A DNA stretch of 64,000 nt. Origin: Microbacterium oleivorans (GTDB lineage: Bacteria > Actinomycetota > Actinomycetes > Actinomycetales > Microbacteriaceae). Made by a program: the position numbers and the translations under genes. Shown in pieces: positions 1 to 7,725 of this stretch. How positions within the stretch are numbered: the first letter of the stretch is position 1; each line of letters opens with the position of its first letter. Location of the stretch: positions 806,001 to 870,000 of the forward strand of contig NZ_JAMBOV010000001.1 of the NCBI RefSeq assembly GCF_023715745.1, in the 5' to 3' direction. The notes under the pieces are model-generated. The model was not told the origin of the DNA. It saw only the letters and a list, made by a program, of their open reading frames with translations, and did not search any database.

Positions 1-160
1 CACCCAGGATGAGGATCGTCCCGATCCCCGTGCTGAACAGGGTGACGACGGTGGTGAGGATGCCGGTGCCCGCCACGGCGACCGCGGCGAGCTGTGCGAG
101 CGCGCCGAGGCGCCGCATCGGGCGCAGCCGCCGAGGCGGCGCGGAGGTGTCGGATGTCAT
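1..160 (-). CDS. N-terminus of a membrane protein (partial, runs off the left edge)
   Basis: Only about 53 residues are present. A basic N-terminal segment rich in Arg and Pro is followed by a long hydrophobic stretch from about residue 21 to the window edge, which looks like one or two membrane segments. The start ATG at 160 has no Shine-Dalgarno sequence but a TAGCGT hexamer 7 nt upstream (168-173), matching the leaderless pattern seen across this window. The hydrophobic pattern would fit the sensor part of a membrane histidine kinase, but too little is visible to say, and I assign no function. Confidence 0.5.
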   Translation of the reverse strand, partial: MTSDTSAPPRRLRPMRRLGALAQLAAVAVAGTGILTTVVTLFSTGIGTILILG

Positions 161-224
161 GTTCCCCACGCTAGGGGTGGGGTGCGCGGGCCACATCCGG
201 GCCGACCGGAGACCTCCGTTCGGG

Positions 225-995
225 TTATCCCCCGGACGTCGTGGCGCCGTCGGAGAAGCCGCGGGCGTACGCCTCGCGCGTCCCCTCGCCGAACAGGTCG
301 CGCTCGGCCGGCCGGACGATCGAACGCGCCCCGGGGAGGTCGAGGTCCCCCACGAGGTCCCCACGGCCGCGGACGACGGCCACCGGCATCCCGCTCGACT
401 TGCGCTTGACGAGGTCGGCGGCGCCGGCGAGCTCGTCGGCGACGCAGGGCAGCGTGACGGCGAGGGGCCGGCCCGAGGCATCCGTCGCCCCGCGCAGGTC
501 CTCGATGACGACGACCCCCGCCGCGCCGATCGCGCAGTCGGTCTGGCCCTCGCGCCACGCGCGGCCGAGCGTGTCGGACACGATCACGCCGATGCGGGCG
601 GCGGTCCGTTCGCGGATGCCGACGGCCAGGGCGCGCGCCGACGCATCGGGATCCTCGGGCAGCAGCAGGATCAGACCCTCGGGGGTGTTACTCGCATCGA
701 CTCCTGCGGCCGCGGCGACGATGCCCAAGCGGCTCTCGACGATCCGGACCGTGCCCGCTTCGTTCTCGGCGACGACGCGCACGCTCTCCTCGGCGATCGC
801 CGCATCGCGGTCCGCCGCCGGGCGGTAACGGCCCTCGGCCTTGGAAACGATCTTGCTGGTGACGACCAGGATGTCGCCGTCCCGGAGGGTTCCGGCCGAG
901 GCCGCCACGATCTCCTCGACCAGGTCGGTGCCGGGGCCTATCTCGCCGATCCCGGTGAGCGGCCAGACGGTCAGCGGTGCGGGAGCGTCGGGCAT
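225..995 (-). CDS. cofE: Coenzyme F420-0:L-glutamate ligase (stand-alone CofE)
   Basis: Adds L-glutamate residues to F420-0 using GTP, the last stage of coenzyme F420 synthesis in the cytoplasm. The 256-residue protein carries the family's N-terminal GIGEIGPG segment (about residues 15-22), the VVTSKIVSKAEGR block (about 44-56) and the VSDTLGRAWREGQTD block near residue 140. In mycobacteria this domain is fused to a C-terminal nitroreductase-like domain (FbiB) that reduces dehydro-F420. That domain is absent here and the frame ends at the normal CofE length. The gene is divergent from cofD with only 33 bp between start codons. A TATCCT hexamer lies 6 nt before the ATG (1002-1007), so the mRNA is probably leaderless. 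Confidence 0.93.
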   Translation of the reverse strand: MPDAPAPLTVWPLTGIGEIGPGTDLVEEIVAASAGTLRDGDILVVTSKIVSKAEGRYRPAADRDAAIAEESVRVVAENEAGTVRIVESRLGIVAAAAGVDASNTPEGLILLLPEDPDASARALAVGIRERTAARIGVIVSDTLGRAWREGQTDCAIGAAGVVVIEDLRGATDASGRPLAVTLPCVADELAGAADLVKRKSSGMPVAVVRGRGDLVGDLDLPGARSIVRPAERDLFGEGTREAYARGFSDGATTSGG

Positions 996-1001
996 CGGCC
1001 C

Positions 1002-1022
1002 AGGATACGGCGACCCTACGCT
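1002..1022. promoter_or_regulatory. Back-to-back leaderless promoters for cofE and cofD
   Basis: Two -10-like hexamers face away from each other. TATCCT on the minus strand (1002-1007) lies 6 nt from the cofE ATG. TACGCT on the plus strand (1017-1022) lies 6 nt from the cofD GTG. The spacing implies transcription starts at the start codons. The hexamers are seen directly; promoter activity is inferred. Confidence 0.6.
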
Positions 1023-1028
1023 GGAGGA

Positions 1029-2006
1029 GTGACCTCGACCCCCGCTCCCCGTGTCGTCCTGCTCGCCGGCGGCGTCGGCGGATCCACCTTCGCCACCGGC
1101 CTCCGCGACGAGCTGGCCGAGCGTGGCGGCGAGCTCGCCGTCGTGTGCAACACCGGTGACGACCTCTGGTTGAACGGCCTGCGTCTGCAGCCCGACGTCG
1201 ACTCGATGCTCTACGCGCTCGCCGGGGTGAAGGACCTCGCGCAGGGGTGGGGTCGCGCGGGAGACTCGCGCCGCGTGGCGGACGAGCTTGCCGCCTGGGG
1301 AGTCGGGTGGGAGTGGTTCCTGCTCGGCGACCTCGACCTCGGCGCGCACATCGCCCGGACGTCCTGGCTGCGCGAGGGGCTGAACCCGACCGAGGCCGTC
1401 GCGCGGCTGCAGTCGCGGTGGGACCTCGGCGCGACCCTCCTGCCGATGACCGACACCGAGGTCGACACCCACGTGATCCTGGATGCCGCGGGGCACCGCC
1501 TGCACTTCCAGGAGTGGTGGACCCGTCACCGCGCCCGCCTCGAACCGGTCCGCTTCGAGAATCCCGGCATCGAGGCATCCGCTCCCGCGCCGGGCGTGCT
1601 CGAGGCGATCGCGGGGGCCGACGCGATCCTCGTCGCCCCGTCGAACCCCATCGTCTCGATCGGTCCGATCCTCGCCGTCCCGGGCCTGGCCGACGCGCTC
1701 CAGACGGCTGCCGCTCCGGTCGCGGGCGTCTCGCCGATCATCGGCGACGCCCCCGTTCGCGGCATGGCCGACGTGTGCCTGCGCGTCGCCGGCGTCCCCT
1801 GCACGACCGCCGGGGTCGCGGCGCACTACGGTGCGCGCGGAGACGGTGGCGTGCTCGACGCGTGGCTCATCGCCGAGGAGGACGCGAAGGCTGCGGCATC
1901 CGTCGCCGCCCTGGGGATCGCGGCGCACGTCGAGCCCCTGTGGATGACGGATGCCGCGCGCACCCGCGCACTCGCCGTCGCCGCGCTGCGCGCCGTCGGC
2001 CTCTGA
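1029..2006 (+). CDS. cofD: 2-phospho-L-lactate (or PEP) transferase, CofD/FbiA
   Basis: Transfers the phospholactyl or phosphoenolpyruvyl group from the GDP/GPP-activated donor made by CofC onto FO, giving F420-0 or dehydro-F420-0. The 325-residue product has the N-terminal LAGGVGGST loop (residues 12-20), the NTGDD motif (41-45) and the SNPIVSIGP motif near residue 205, all family hallmarks. The GTG at 1029 is chosen because the family begins just before LAGGVGGS. The GGAGG string directly before it sits only 1-2 nt away, too close for a ribosome site. TACGCT at 1017-1022 supports a leaderless start. It pairs with divergent cofE, and the remaining F420 genes lie 12-17 kb downstream. Confidence 0.93.
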   Translation: MTSTPAPRVVLLAGGVGGSTFATGLRDELAERGGELAVVCNTGDDLWLNGLRLQPDVDSMLYALAGVKDLAQGWGRAGDSRRVADELAAWGVGWEWFLLGDLDLGAHIARTSWLREGLNPTEAVARLQSRWDLGATLLPMTDTEVDTHVILDAAGHRLHFQEWWTRHRARLEPVRFENPGIEASAPAPGVLEAIAGADAILVAPSNPIVSIGPILAVPGLADALQTAAAPVAGVSPIIGDAPVRGMADVCLRVAGVPCTTAGVAAHYGARGDGGVLDAWLIAEEDAKAAASVAALGIAAHVEPLWMTDAARTRALAVAALRAVGL

Positions 2007-2016
2007 GACGCGTTCG

Positions 2017-3363
2017 TCAGGCGAATGGAGCGGCCGAGGACGCGCCTGCCAGCTCCTCCGCGACGAGGCGCACGTTGGCGGTGATGACACCGGCCGTCAC
2101 GCGGACGTGCGGGGTCGCGGCTCGGTCGCCGGGCGCTGCATACGGAGCGCCCGCCGACACGGCGATTCCGGCAGCAGCCAGCCGGGTCCGCGCCGCCCGC
2201 TCGTCGACGACCGGCAGCCACAGGTTGATGCCGTCCGGGTCGCCCACGTCGACCCCGAGTTTGCGGAGCGCGGTCGCCATCCGGTCGAGGCGGTCGCGGT
2301 AGATCAGGCGTGCCGTGCGCACACGGGCGACCGATCCCGGATCGGTCAGCAGGCCGAGGAGGACGGTCTGCAGCAGTCGTGAGGTCCATCCGGGTCCCAG
2401 CATCCGCCGTGCCACGAGCCGGTCGACCACGCGCGCGGGGCCGCCGAGGGCGGCGATGCGCAGGTCGGGGCCGTGCGACTTCGAGAAGCTGCGGACGTGG
2501 ACGACCTGGCCGGGGATCCACCGCGCCAGGGTGACGTCGGGTGCCGAGCAGATGAGGGCGGAGTGGTCGTCCTCCACGACGGTCACGCGACGCCCGTCAG
2601 GCGCGTTCATGATGAGTTGCGCCAGCACACGGGCGCGCTCCACGCTCATCGAGATCCCGGTCGGGTTCTGTGCCCGCGGCTGCAGGACGACCGCCGCGGG
2701 TCGGCGCGCGAGCGCCCGTGAGAGCGATGCCGGCGTCACGCCGTCGCGGTCCAGGGCGAGCGGGATCGGCTCGGCGCCGAGGGCTTCGAGCAGGTCGAAG
2801 AAGTAGGGGAACCCGGGGGACTCGATCGCGACGCGGTCGCCGAACCGTACGACCTGCTCGAGGGTGCGCGAGATGCCGTCGAGCGCCCCGTCGACGACCG
2901 TGAAGGTCTCGACACCGGGCGCCGGCCAGGTCTCGGCGATGTGCGCGTGCAGCTCGGGCAGCACGGGAAGGTCGTGATAGCGGCCCGTGTCGGCCCTCGG
3001 CGCGACGCGTGAGAACGCGCCCTCGAGAGCCGGCAGCATGGCCGGGTCCGGGGTGCCGTGCGAGAGGTCGAGCCGGACGGGCTGCGAGGAACCGGCCAGC
3101 CCTTGCACTCGAGGACTCAGCCATTCCCGTGGCTCGTCGCGCACGAAGCTGCCTGCGCGGCCGCGCGAGACGATCGTGCCCGCGTCCGACAGCGCCCGCC
3201 ACGCCGCGGCGACCGTCCCCGCGGAGACGCCGAGAGCCGCGGACAGCTCCCGCACCGTCGGCAGGCGCTCCCCCCGCTCGAGGGTGCCGTCGGCGACGAG
3301 CCGCGCGATCTCGCCCGCCATGCCGAGGGGGGTGCGGGACTGGAGCGAATCGGGGCGCAGCAT
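2017..3363 (-). CDS. MocR-type transcription regulator (GntR winged helix + aminotransferase fold)
   Basis: The 448-residue protein has a GntR-family winged helix at about residues 12-75 and a class-I aminotransferase-like domain after it. The PLP lysine lies in SFSKSHGPDLR near residue 293. MocR regulators (GabR, PdxR, TauR, DdlR) sense amino acids or PLP adducts and usually act on a divergent operon. Here the divergent operon degrades N-carbamoyl-beta-alanine and beta-alanine, so a beta-amino acid or pathway intermediate bound to PLP is a reasonable inducer; this is inference. The ATG at 3363 has a GAGAGGA ribosome site. The gene converges on cofD with a 10-bp gap. PdxR-like control of vitamin B6 genes is less likely because no pdx gene is nearby. 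Confidence 0.85.
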   Translation of the reverse strand: MLRPDSLQSRTPLGMAGEIARLVADGTLERGERLPTVRELSAALGVSAGTVAAAWRALSDAGTIVSRGRAGSFVRDEPREWLSPRVQGLAGSSQPVRLDLSHGTPDPAMLPALEGAFSRVAPRADTGRYHDLPVLPELHAHIAETWPAPGVETFTVVDGALDGISRTLEQVVRFGDRVAIESPGFPYFFDLLEALGAEPIPLALDRDGVTPASLSRALARRPAAVVLQPRAQNPTGISMSVERARVLAQLIMNAPDGRRVTVVEDDHSALICSAPDVTLARWIPGQVVHVRSFSKSHGPDLRIAALGGPARVVDRLVARRMLGPGWTSRLLQTVLLGLLTDPGSVARVRTARLIYRDRLDRMATALRKLGVDVGDPDGINLWLPVVDERAARTRLAAAGIAVSAGAPYAAPGDRAATPHVRVTAGVITANVRLVAEELAGASSAAPFA

Positions 3364-3388
3364 CCGTCGTCCTCTCGTGCGGGAGGTG

Positions 3389-3450
3389 TCCGGAGGATTA
3401 ACGACCGCGACACATCCGGAAACTGTCGAGAAATGTTCAAGCAGGACAGT
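3389..3450. promoter_or_regulatory. Candidate MocR operator region between the regulator and the catabolic operon
   Basis: The 114-bp divergent intergenic region contains TCCGGA twice (3389-3394 and 3415-3420, 26 bp apart) and an exact inverted repeat ACTGTC/GACAGT (3422-3427 and 3445-3450) with a 17-bp spacer. MocR regulators typically bind paired direct or inverted sites in such regions. The repeats are visible; their role is inferred. Confidence 0.45.
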
Positions 3451-3477
3451 AACAGAACCGAGGGAAGGGAGGCCGAG

Positions 3478-4326
3478 ATGGCAACGGTGAGGGCGGCGAT
3501 CACGCAGACGACCTGGACGGGCGACAAGGAGTCGATGCTCGACAAGCATGAGCAGTTCGCTCGCGAGGCCGCAGCGCAGGGCGCGCAGGTCATCTGCTTC
3601 CAGGAGCTGTTCTACGGTCCGTACTTCGGCATCACGCAGGAGAAGAAGTACTACCGCTACGCCGAACCGGTCGACGGCCCCATCGTGCAGCGCTTCGCCG
3701 CGCTCGCGAAGGAGCTGAGCATGGTCATGGTCCTGCCCATCTACGAAGAGGCGCAGACCGGTGTGTACTACAACACGGCCGTGGTGGTGGATGCCGACGG
3801 CACGATCCTCGGCTCGTACCGCAAACATCACATCCCGCACGTCGAGAAGTTCTGGGAGAAGTTCTACTTCCGTCCGGGGAACCTCGGCTACCCCGTCTTC
3901 GACACCGCGGTCGGCAAGGTCGGCGTCATCATCTGCTACGACCGGCACTTCCCCGAGGCGTGGCGCGAGCTGGGGCTGAACGGCGCGCACCTCGCCTTCA
4001 ACCCGAACGCCACCAAGCCCGGCCTGTCGAACCGGCTGTGGGAGGTCGAGCAGCCCGCCGCCGCCGTCGCGAACGGTTACTTCGTCCTCGCCCCCAACCG
4101 CGTCGGCCGCGAGGACAACGAATACGGCGACGAGGCGGTCACCTTCTACGGCACCAGCCAGATCGTCGACCCGCGCGGCAACTACGTCGGCGAGCTCGGT
4201 TCCGGCACCGACGAGGAGATCCTCATCCGCGACCTCGACATGGACCTCGTCCGCGAGATGCGTGACGACTGGCAGTTCTACCGCGACCGCCGCCCCGACT
4301 CGTACGCCGAGATCGTCGCCCCGTAA
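3478..4326 (+). CDS. Nitrilase-family N-carbamoyl-beta-alanine amidohydrolase (beta-ureidopropionase)
   Basis: Predicted to hydrolyse N-carbamoyl-beta-alanine (or N-carbamoyl-beta-aminoisobutyrate) to the beta-amino acid, CO2 and ammonia. The 282-residue protein shows the nitrilase triad as E43 (FQELFYG), K116 (YRKHHIP) and C153 (IICYDRHFPE). The PHVEKFWEKFYF stretch and overall length resemble bacterial and plant carbamoylputrescine or beta-ureidopropionase enzymes. Context selects the latter: dihydropyrimidinase follows 13 bp downstream, and an omega-aminotransferase and a semialdehyde dehydrogenase lie in the same string. The start ATG has a GGGAAGGGAGG ribosome site. It is the first gene of the long operon opposite the MocR gene. 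An N-carbamoyl-amino-acid (hydantoin pathway) hydrolase is the main alternative. Confidence 0.8.
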   Translation: MATVRAAITQTTWTGDKESMLDKHEQFAREAAAQGAQVICFQELFYGPYFGITQEKKYYRYAEPVDGPIVQRFAALAKELSMVMVLPIYEEAQTGVYYNTAVVVDADGTILGSYRKHHIPHVEKFWEKFYFRPGNLGYPVFDTAVGKVGVIICYDRHFPEAWRELGLNGAHLAFNPNATKPGLSNRLWEVEQPAAAVANGYFVLAPNRVGREDNEYGDEAVTFYGTSQIVDPRGNYVGELGSGTDEEILIRDLDMDLVREMRDDWQFYRDRRPDSYAEIVAP

Positions 4327-4339
4327 GGAGAGCGGAACC

Positions 4340-5776
4340 ATGCCCACCACGCTCATCACCGGCGGCACCGTCGTCTCGTCGACCGGCCGCGGCCCCGCCG
4401 ACGTCCTCATCGACGGCGAGACGATCGTCGCCGTGCTGACGTCCGGCTCCACCCTGCTCGGGCACGACCTCGCGGCATCCGTCGACACGGTCATCGACGC
4501 CACGGGGAAGTACGTGATCCCCGGCGGCATCGACGCCCACACGCACATGCAGCTGCCCTTCGGCGGGACCAGCGCCTCCGACACCTTCGAGACCGGCACC
4601 CGCGCCGCCGCCTGGGGCGGGACGACCACGATCGTGGACTTCGCCGTGCAGCGCCAGGGCGAGCGGGTCGAGGACGGCCTTGCCGCCTGGCATGCGCTCG
4701 CCGCGGGGGAGTGCGCGGTCGACTACGGGTTCCACCAGATCATCGGCGGGGTGGACGAGCACTCGCTCGCCGCGCTCCCCACCCTGATCGATGAGGGCAT
4801 CACGAGCTTCAAGATGTTCATGGCCTACCCCGGGGTCTTCTACGCCGACGACGCGCAGATCCTCAGGGCGATGCAGGTGTCGGCCGACACAGGGCTCCTC
4901 ACGATGATGCACGCCGAGAACGGGCCCGTCATCGACGTCCTCGCCGAACAGCTCGTCCGCGCCGGCAACACCGACCCGTACTTCCACGGCAAGGCACGCG
5001 TCTGGCAGGCGGAGGAGGAGGCGACCCACCGCGCGATCATGCTCTCGAACATCACCGGGGCGCCGCTCTACGTCGTGCACGTGAGCGCGAAGCAGGCCGT
5101 CGAGCAGCTCGCCTGGGCGCGCGACAGGGGCCAGAACGTCTTCGGCGAGACCTGCCCGCAGTACCTCTACCTCTCGCTCGAGGAGCACCTGGGCGCCAGG
5201 AGCGAGGAGTGGGGGTCGTTCGAGGGTGCCAAGTACGTGTGCTCGACGCCGCTTCGCTCCCGCGCCGAGGGCCACCAGGACCACATGTGGCAGGCGCTCC
5301 GCACCAACGACCTCCAGATGGTGTCCACCGACCACTGCCCGTTCTGCATGAAGGACCAGAAGGAGCTCGGCAAGGGCGACTTCCGGGCGATCCCGAACGG
5401 CATCGGGTCGGTCGAGCACCGCATCGACCTCATGTACCAGGGGGTCGTCACGGGCGAGATCACCCTCGAGCGCTGGGTCGAGCTCACGAGCACGACGCCC
5501 GCGCGCATGTTCGGCATGTACGGCAAGAAAGGCGTCATCGCCCCGGGCGCCGACGGAGACGTCGTCATCTACGACCCGAACGGTCACACCTCGATCGGGT
5601 ACGAGAAGACCCATCACATGAACATGGACCACTCCGCGTGGGAGGGCTTCGAGATCGACGGGCACGTCGACACCGTTCTCTCGCGGGGCAAGGTCATCGT
5701 CGACGACGGCGCCTACCTCGGACGCAAGGGCGACGGCCGCTTCGTCAAGCGCGGCCTCAGCCAGTACCTCATCTGA
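4340..5776 (+). CDS. hydA: Dihydropyrimidinase / D-hydantoinase
   Basis: A zinc amidohydrolase that opens the ring of 5,6-dihydrouracil or dihydrothymine to the N-carbamoyl-beta-amino acid. In the 478-residue protein the metal ligands are visible in order: HTH (H67, H69), the lysine expected to be carboxylated in SFKMFMAYPG (K158), the His in MMHAEN, the His in VVHVS and the Asp in STDHCPF. An AAGGAG ribosome site lies 9 nt before the ATG, and the previous stop is 13 bp away. Dihydropyrimidinase fits better than a hydantoinase specialised for amino-acid precursors because the neighbours process beta-alanine-type products. The two activities cannot be separated from sequence alone. Confidence 0.9.
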   Translation: MPTTLITGGTVVSSTGRGPADVLIDGETIVAVLTSGSTLLGHDLAASVDTVIDATGKYVIPGGIDAHTHMQLPFGGTSASDTFETGTRAAAWGGTTTIVDFAVQRQGERVEDGLAAWHALAAGECAVDYGFHQIIGGVDEHSLAALPTLIDEGITSFKMFMAYPGVFYADDAQILRAMQVSADTGLLTMMHAENGPVIDVLAEQLVRAGNTDPYFHGKARVWQAEEEATHRAIMLSNITGAPLYVVHVSAKQAVEQLAWARDRGQNVFGETCPQYLYLSLEEHLGARSEEWGSFEGAKYVCSTPLRSRAEGHQDHMWQALRTNDLQMVSTDHCPFCMKDQKELGKGDFRAIPNGIGSVEHRIDLMYQGVVTGEITLERWVELTSTTPARMFGMYGKKGVIAPGADGDVVIYDPNGHTSIGYEKTHHMNMDHSAWEGFEIDGHVDTVLSRGKVIVDDGAYLGRKGDGRFVKRGLSQYLI

Positions 5777-5799
5777 CCCGAACCCACGAAAGAGGACCC

Positions 5800-6816
5800 A
5801 TGGACTTCGGCGTCGTCCTGCAGACGAATCCGCCCGCCTCGCGGACCGTACAGCTGTCGCAGCTGGCCGAGGCGCACGGCTTCAGCCATGTCTGGACCTT
5901 CGACTCGCACCTGCTGTGGGAGGAGCCGTACGTCGTGCACTCCGCGATCCTTAACGCCACAAAGCGGATCACGGTGGGACCGTTCGTGACGAACCCGGCC
6001 ACCCGCGACTGGACCGTCACGGCATCCGTCTTCGCGACGCTCAACGAGATGTACGGCAACCGCACGATCTGCGGCATCGGCCGCGGCGACTCGGCGGTGC
6101 GCGTGACCAACGGCAAGCCGGTGACGATGCGGGAGCTGCGCGAGTCGATCCACGTCATCCGAGAACTCGCCAACTCGCGACCCGTCGAGTACAAGGGTGC
6201 GACGCTCCAGTTCCCCTGGAGCCGGGGATCGGAGCTCGACGTGTGGGTCGCCGCCTACGGCCCGATGGCTCTGAAGCTCACCGGGGAGGTGGGCGACGGG
6301 TTCATCCTGCAGCTGGCGGACGTCGACATCGCCGCCTGGATGATCAAGGTGGTGCGGGATGCCGCCGAAGCCGCCGGGCGCGACCCCGATTCGATCGCAT
6401 TCTGCGTCGCCGCCCCCATGTACATCGGCGACGATTGGGAGCACATGCGCGACCAGTGCCGGTGGTTCGGCGGGATGGTCGGCAACCACGTCGCCGACAT
6501 CGTGTCGAAGTACGGCACCGAAGGCGATGTGCCGCAGGCGCTCACGGACTACATCGCGGGCCGGACCGGGTACGACTACAACAGTCACGGCAAGAGCGAC
6601 AACGACCATGTCGACTTCGTCCCCGACGAGATCGTCGATCGGTTCTGCCTGCTCGGTACGGCCGAGGATCACATCGCGAAGCTCGAACAGCTCAAGGCGC
6701 TCGGGGTGACGCAGTTCGCCGGCTACCTGCAGCACGACAACAAAGAGGAGACCATGCGGGTCTACGGCGAGACCGTGATGCCCGCCCTCTCCGACCACAT
6801 CACGGCCAAGTCATGA
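5800..6816 (+). CDS. LLM-class F420/flavin-dependent oxidoreductase, candidate pyrimidine reductase
   Basis: This 338-residue luciferase-like TIM-barrel protein resembles the F420-dependent oxidoreductase subfamily TIGR03842. Visible features are the N-terminal FGVVLQTNPP strand, HVWTFDSHLLWEE, GIGRGDSAVR near residue 90 and a C-terminal GTAEDHIAKLEQL segment that often closes the cofactor pocket. It sits between dihydropyrimidinase and the transporter genes, and its stop overlaps the next start. No Fe-S dihydropyrimidine dehydrogenase is seen in the operon. All F420 synthesis genes and Fgd are in the same locus. I therefore infer that it may carry out the uracil/thymine to dihydropyrimidine step with F420H2. 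FMN dependence, or another substrate, remains possible. Confidence 0.8.
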   Translation: MDFGVVLQTNPPASRTVQLSQLAEAHGFSHVWTFDSHLLWEEPYVVHSAILNATKRITVGPFVTNPATRDWTVTASVFATLNEMYGNRTICGIGRGDSAVRVTNGKPVTMRELRESIHVIRELANSRPVEYKGATLQFPWSRGSELDVWVAAYGPMALKLTGEVGDGFILQLADVDIAAWMIKVVRDAAEAAGRDPDSIAFCVAAPMYIGDDWEHMRDQCRWFGGMVGNHVADIVSKYGTEGDVPQALTDYIAGRTGYDYNSHGKSDNDHVDFVPDEIVDRFCLLGTAEDHIAKLEQLKALGVTQFAGYLQHDNKEETMRVYGETVMPALSDHITAKS

Positions 6817-7694
6817 CCCGACGCACGGCAGCCGCGTGGGGGTGGGGCGTCGTCGGCGTCCTGGCCCTCGTCGCGCTGTGGGAGGCGTATAAATGGCTCG
6901 GCCCCGCCGACGGTCTCGTCCTCGGCGGTGAGGATGGGGTGCGGGTCCTGCCGCGCACCCACGACCGTGCGATGCCCCACGTCGCCGACATGATCGCGCG
7001 GCTGTTCGATCCGACCAGCGGAGCCGCCACCCCGCCGCTGTGGGCGACCGTCGCGAGCGCCGGCCTGCTCACCCTCGGCATCGCGCTCGTCGGCTGGGTG
7101 ATCGGTGTCGTCGTCGGGGTCGCTTTCGCCCTCCTCATGCAGCGCTGGCGCATCGTCGAACGGGGCCTCCTGCCCTGGATCGTGGTCTCGCAGACCGTGC
7201 CGCTCATCGCCTTCGCGCCGCTCGTGGCCCGTATCGGATCGCAGATCGACCGCGCCGGCGTGCCCTGGCCGGAGTGGCTGTCGGTGGCCGTCATCGCGTC
7301 CTACCTCGCCTTCTTCCCGGTCTCGATCGGTGCGCTGAAGGGGCTGTCGTCGCCCGACGCGATCCACCTCGACCTCATGCGCAGTTACGCCGCGGGTTAC
7401 GGTCAGACCCTCCGCCGGCTGCGGTTCCCCGCCGCGGTGCCGTACCTGATCCCCGCCGCCCGCCTCGCCGCGGCGAACGCCGTCGTCGGCGCGATCGTCG
7501 CCGAGGTCTCGATCGGTATGCGCGGCGGCCTCGGACGGATGCTGCTGCAGGCGGCGCAGTCCGCCTCCGCCGACCCCGCCCTGCCGTGGGGGCCGATCTT
7601 CGGCGCCGTCCTGCTCGGCCTCGTCGTCGCCGGCGTCGTGGCCCTGCTCGGCGCCGGCCTGAGCCGGTACCGCCGCGGAGAGGCATCCGCATGA
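6813..7694 (+). CDS. ABC transporter permease (SsuC/ThiX-like)
   Basis: The 293-residue integral membrane protein has about six hydrophobic segments and a BPD_transp_1 core with the EAA-like loop around SYAAGYGQTLRRLRFPAAVPY. An unusually long periplasmic stretch (about residues 30-70) follows the first membrane helix. It overlaps the oxidoreductase stop by 4 bp and is followed by the ATPase, a second permease and an NMT1/THI5-like binding protein. The set resembles importers for pyrimidine compounds (ThiXYZ or RutG-replacing systems). It is therefore likely to bring in the pyrimidine degraded by the operon. Confidence 0.85.
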   Translation: MTRRTAAAWGWGVVGVLALVALWEAYKWLGPADGLVLGGEDGVRVLPRTHDRAMPHVADMIARLFDPTSGAATPPLWATVASAGLLTLGIALVGWVIGVVVGVAFALLMQRWRIVERGLLPWIVVSQTVPLIAFAPLVARIGSQIDRAGVPWPEWLSVAVIASYLAFFPVSIGALKGLSSPDAIHLDLMRSYAAGYGQTLRRLRFPAAVPYLIPAARLAAANAVVGAIVAEVSIGMRGGLGRMLLQAAQSASADPALPWGPIFGAVLLGLVVAGVVALLGAGLSRYRRGEASA

Positions 7695-7725
7695 TCCCCC
7701 GCCCTCACCCGAGAGGAACGTCCGC

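Noticed and set aside
1023..1028. GGAGG just before the cofD start as a Shine-Dalgarno sequence
   Set aside because: It lies 1-2 nt from the GTG, too close for ribosome binding. The TACGCT spacing fits a leaderless start better.
225..2090. A 621-codon minus-strand frame running through cofD into cofE
   Set aside because: Only the last 256 codons match CofE. The upstream part is antisense to the well-recognised cofD gene and is a high-GC artefact.
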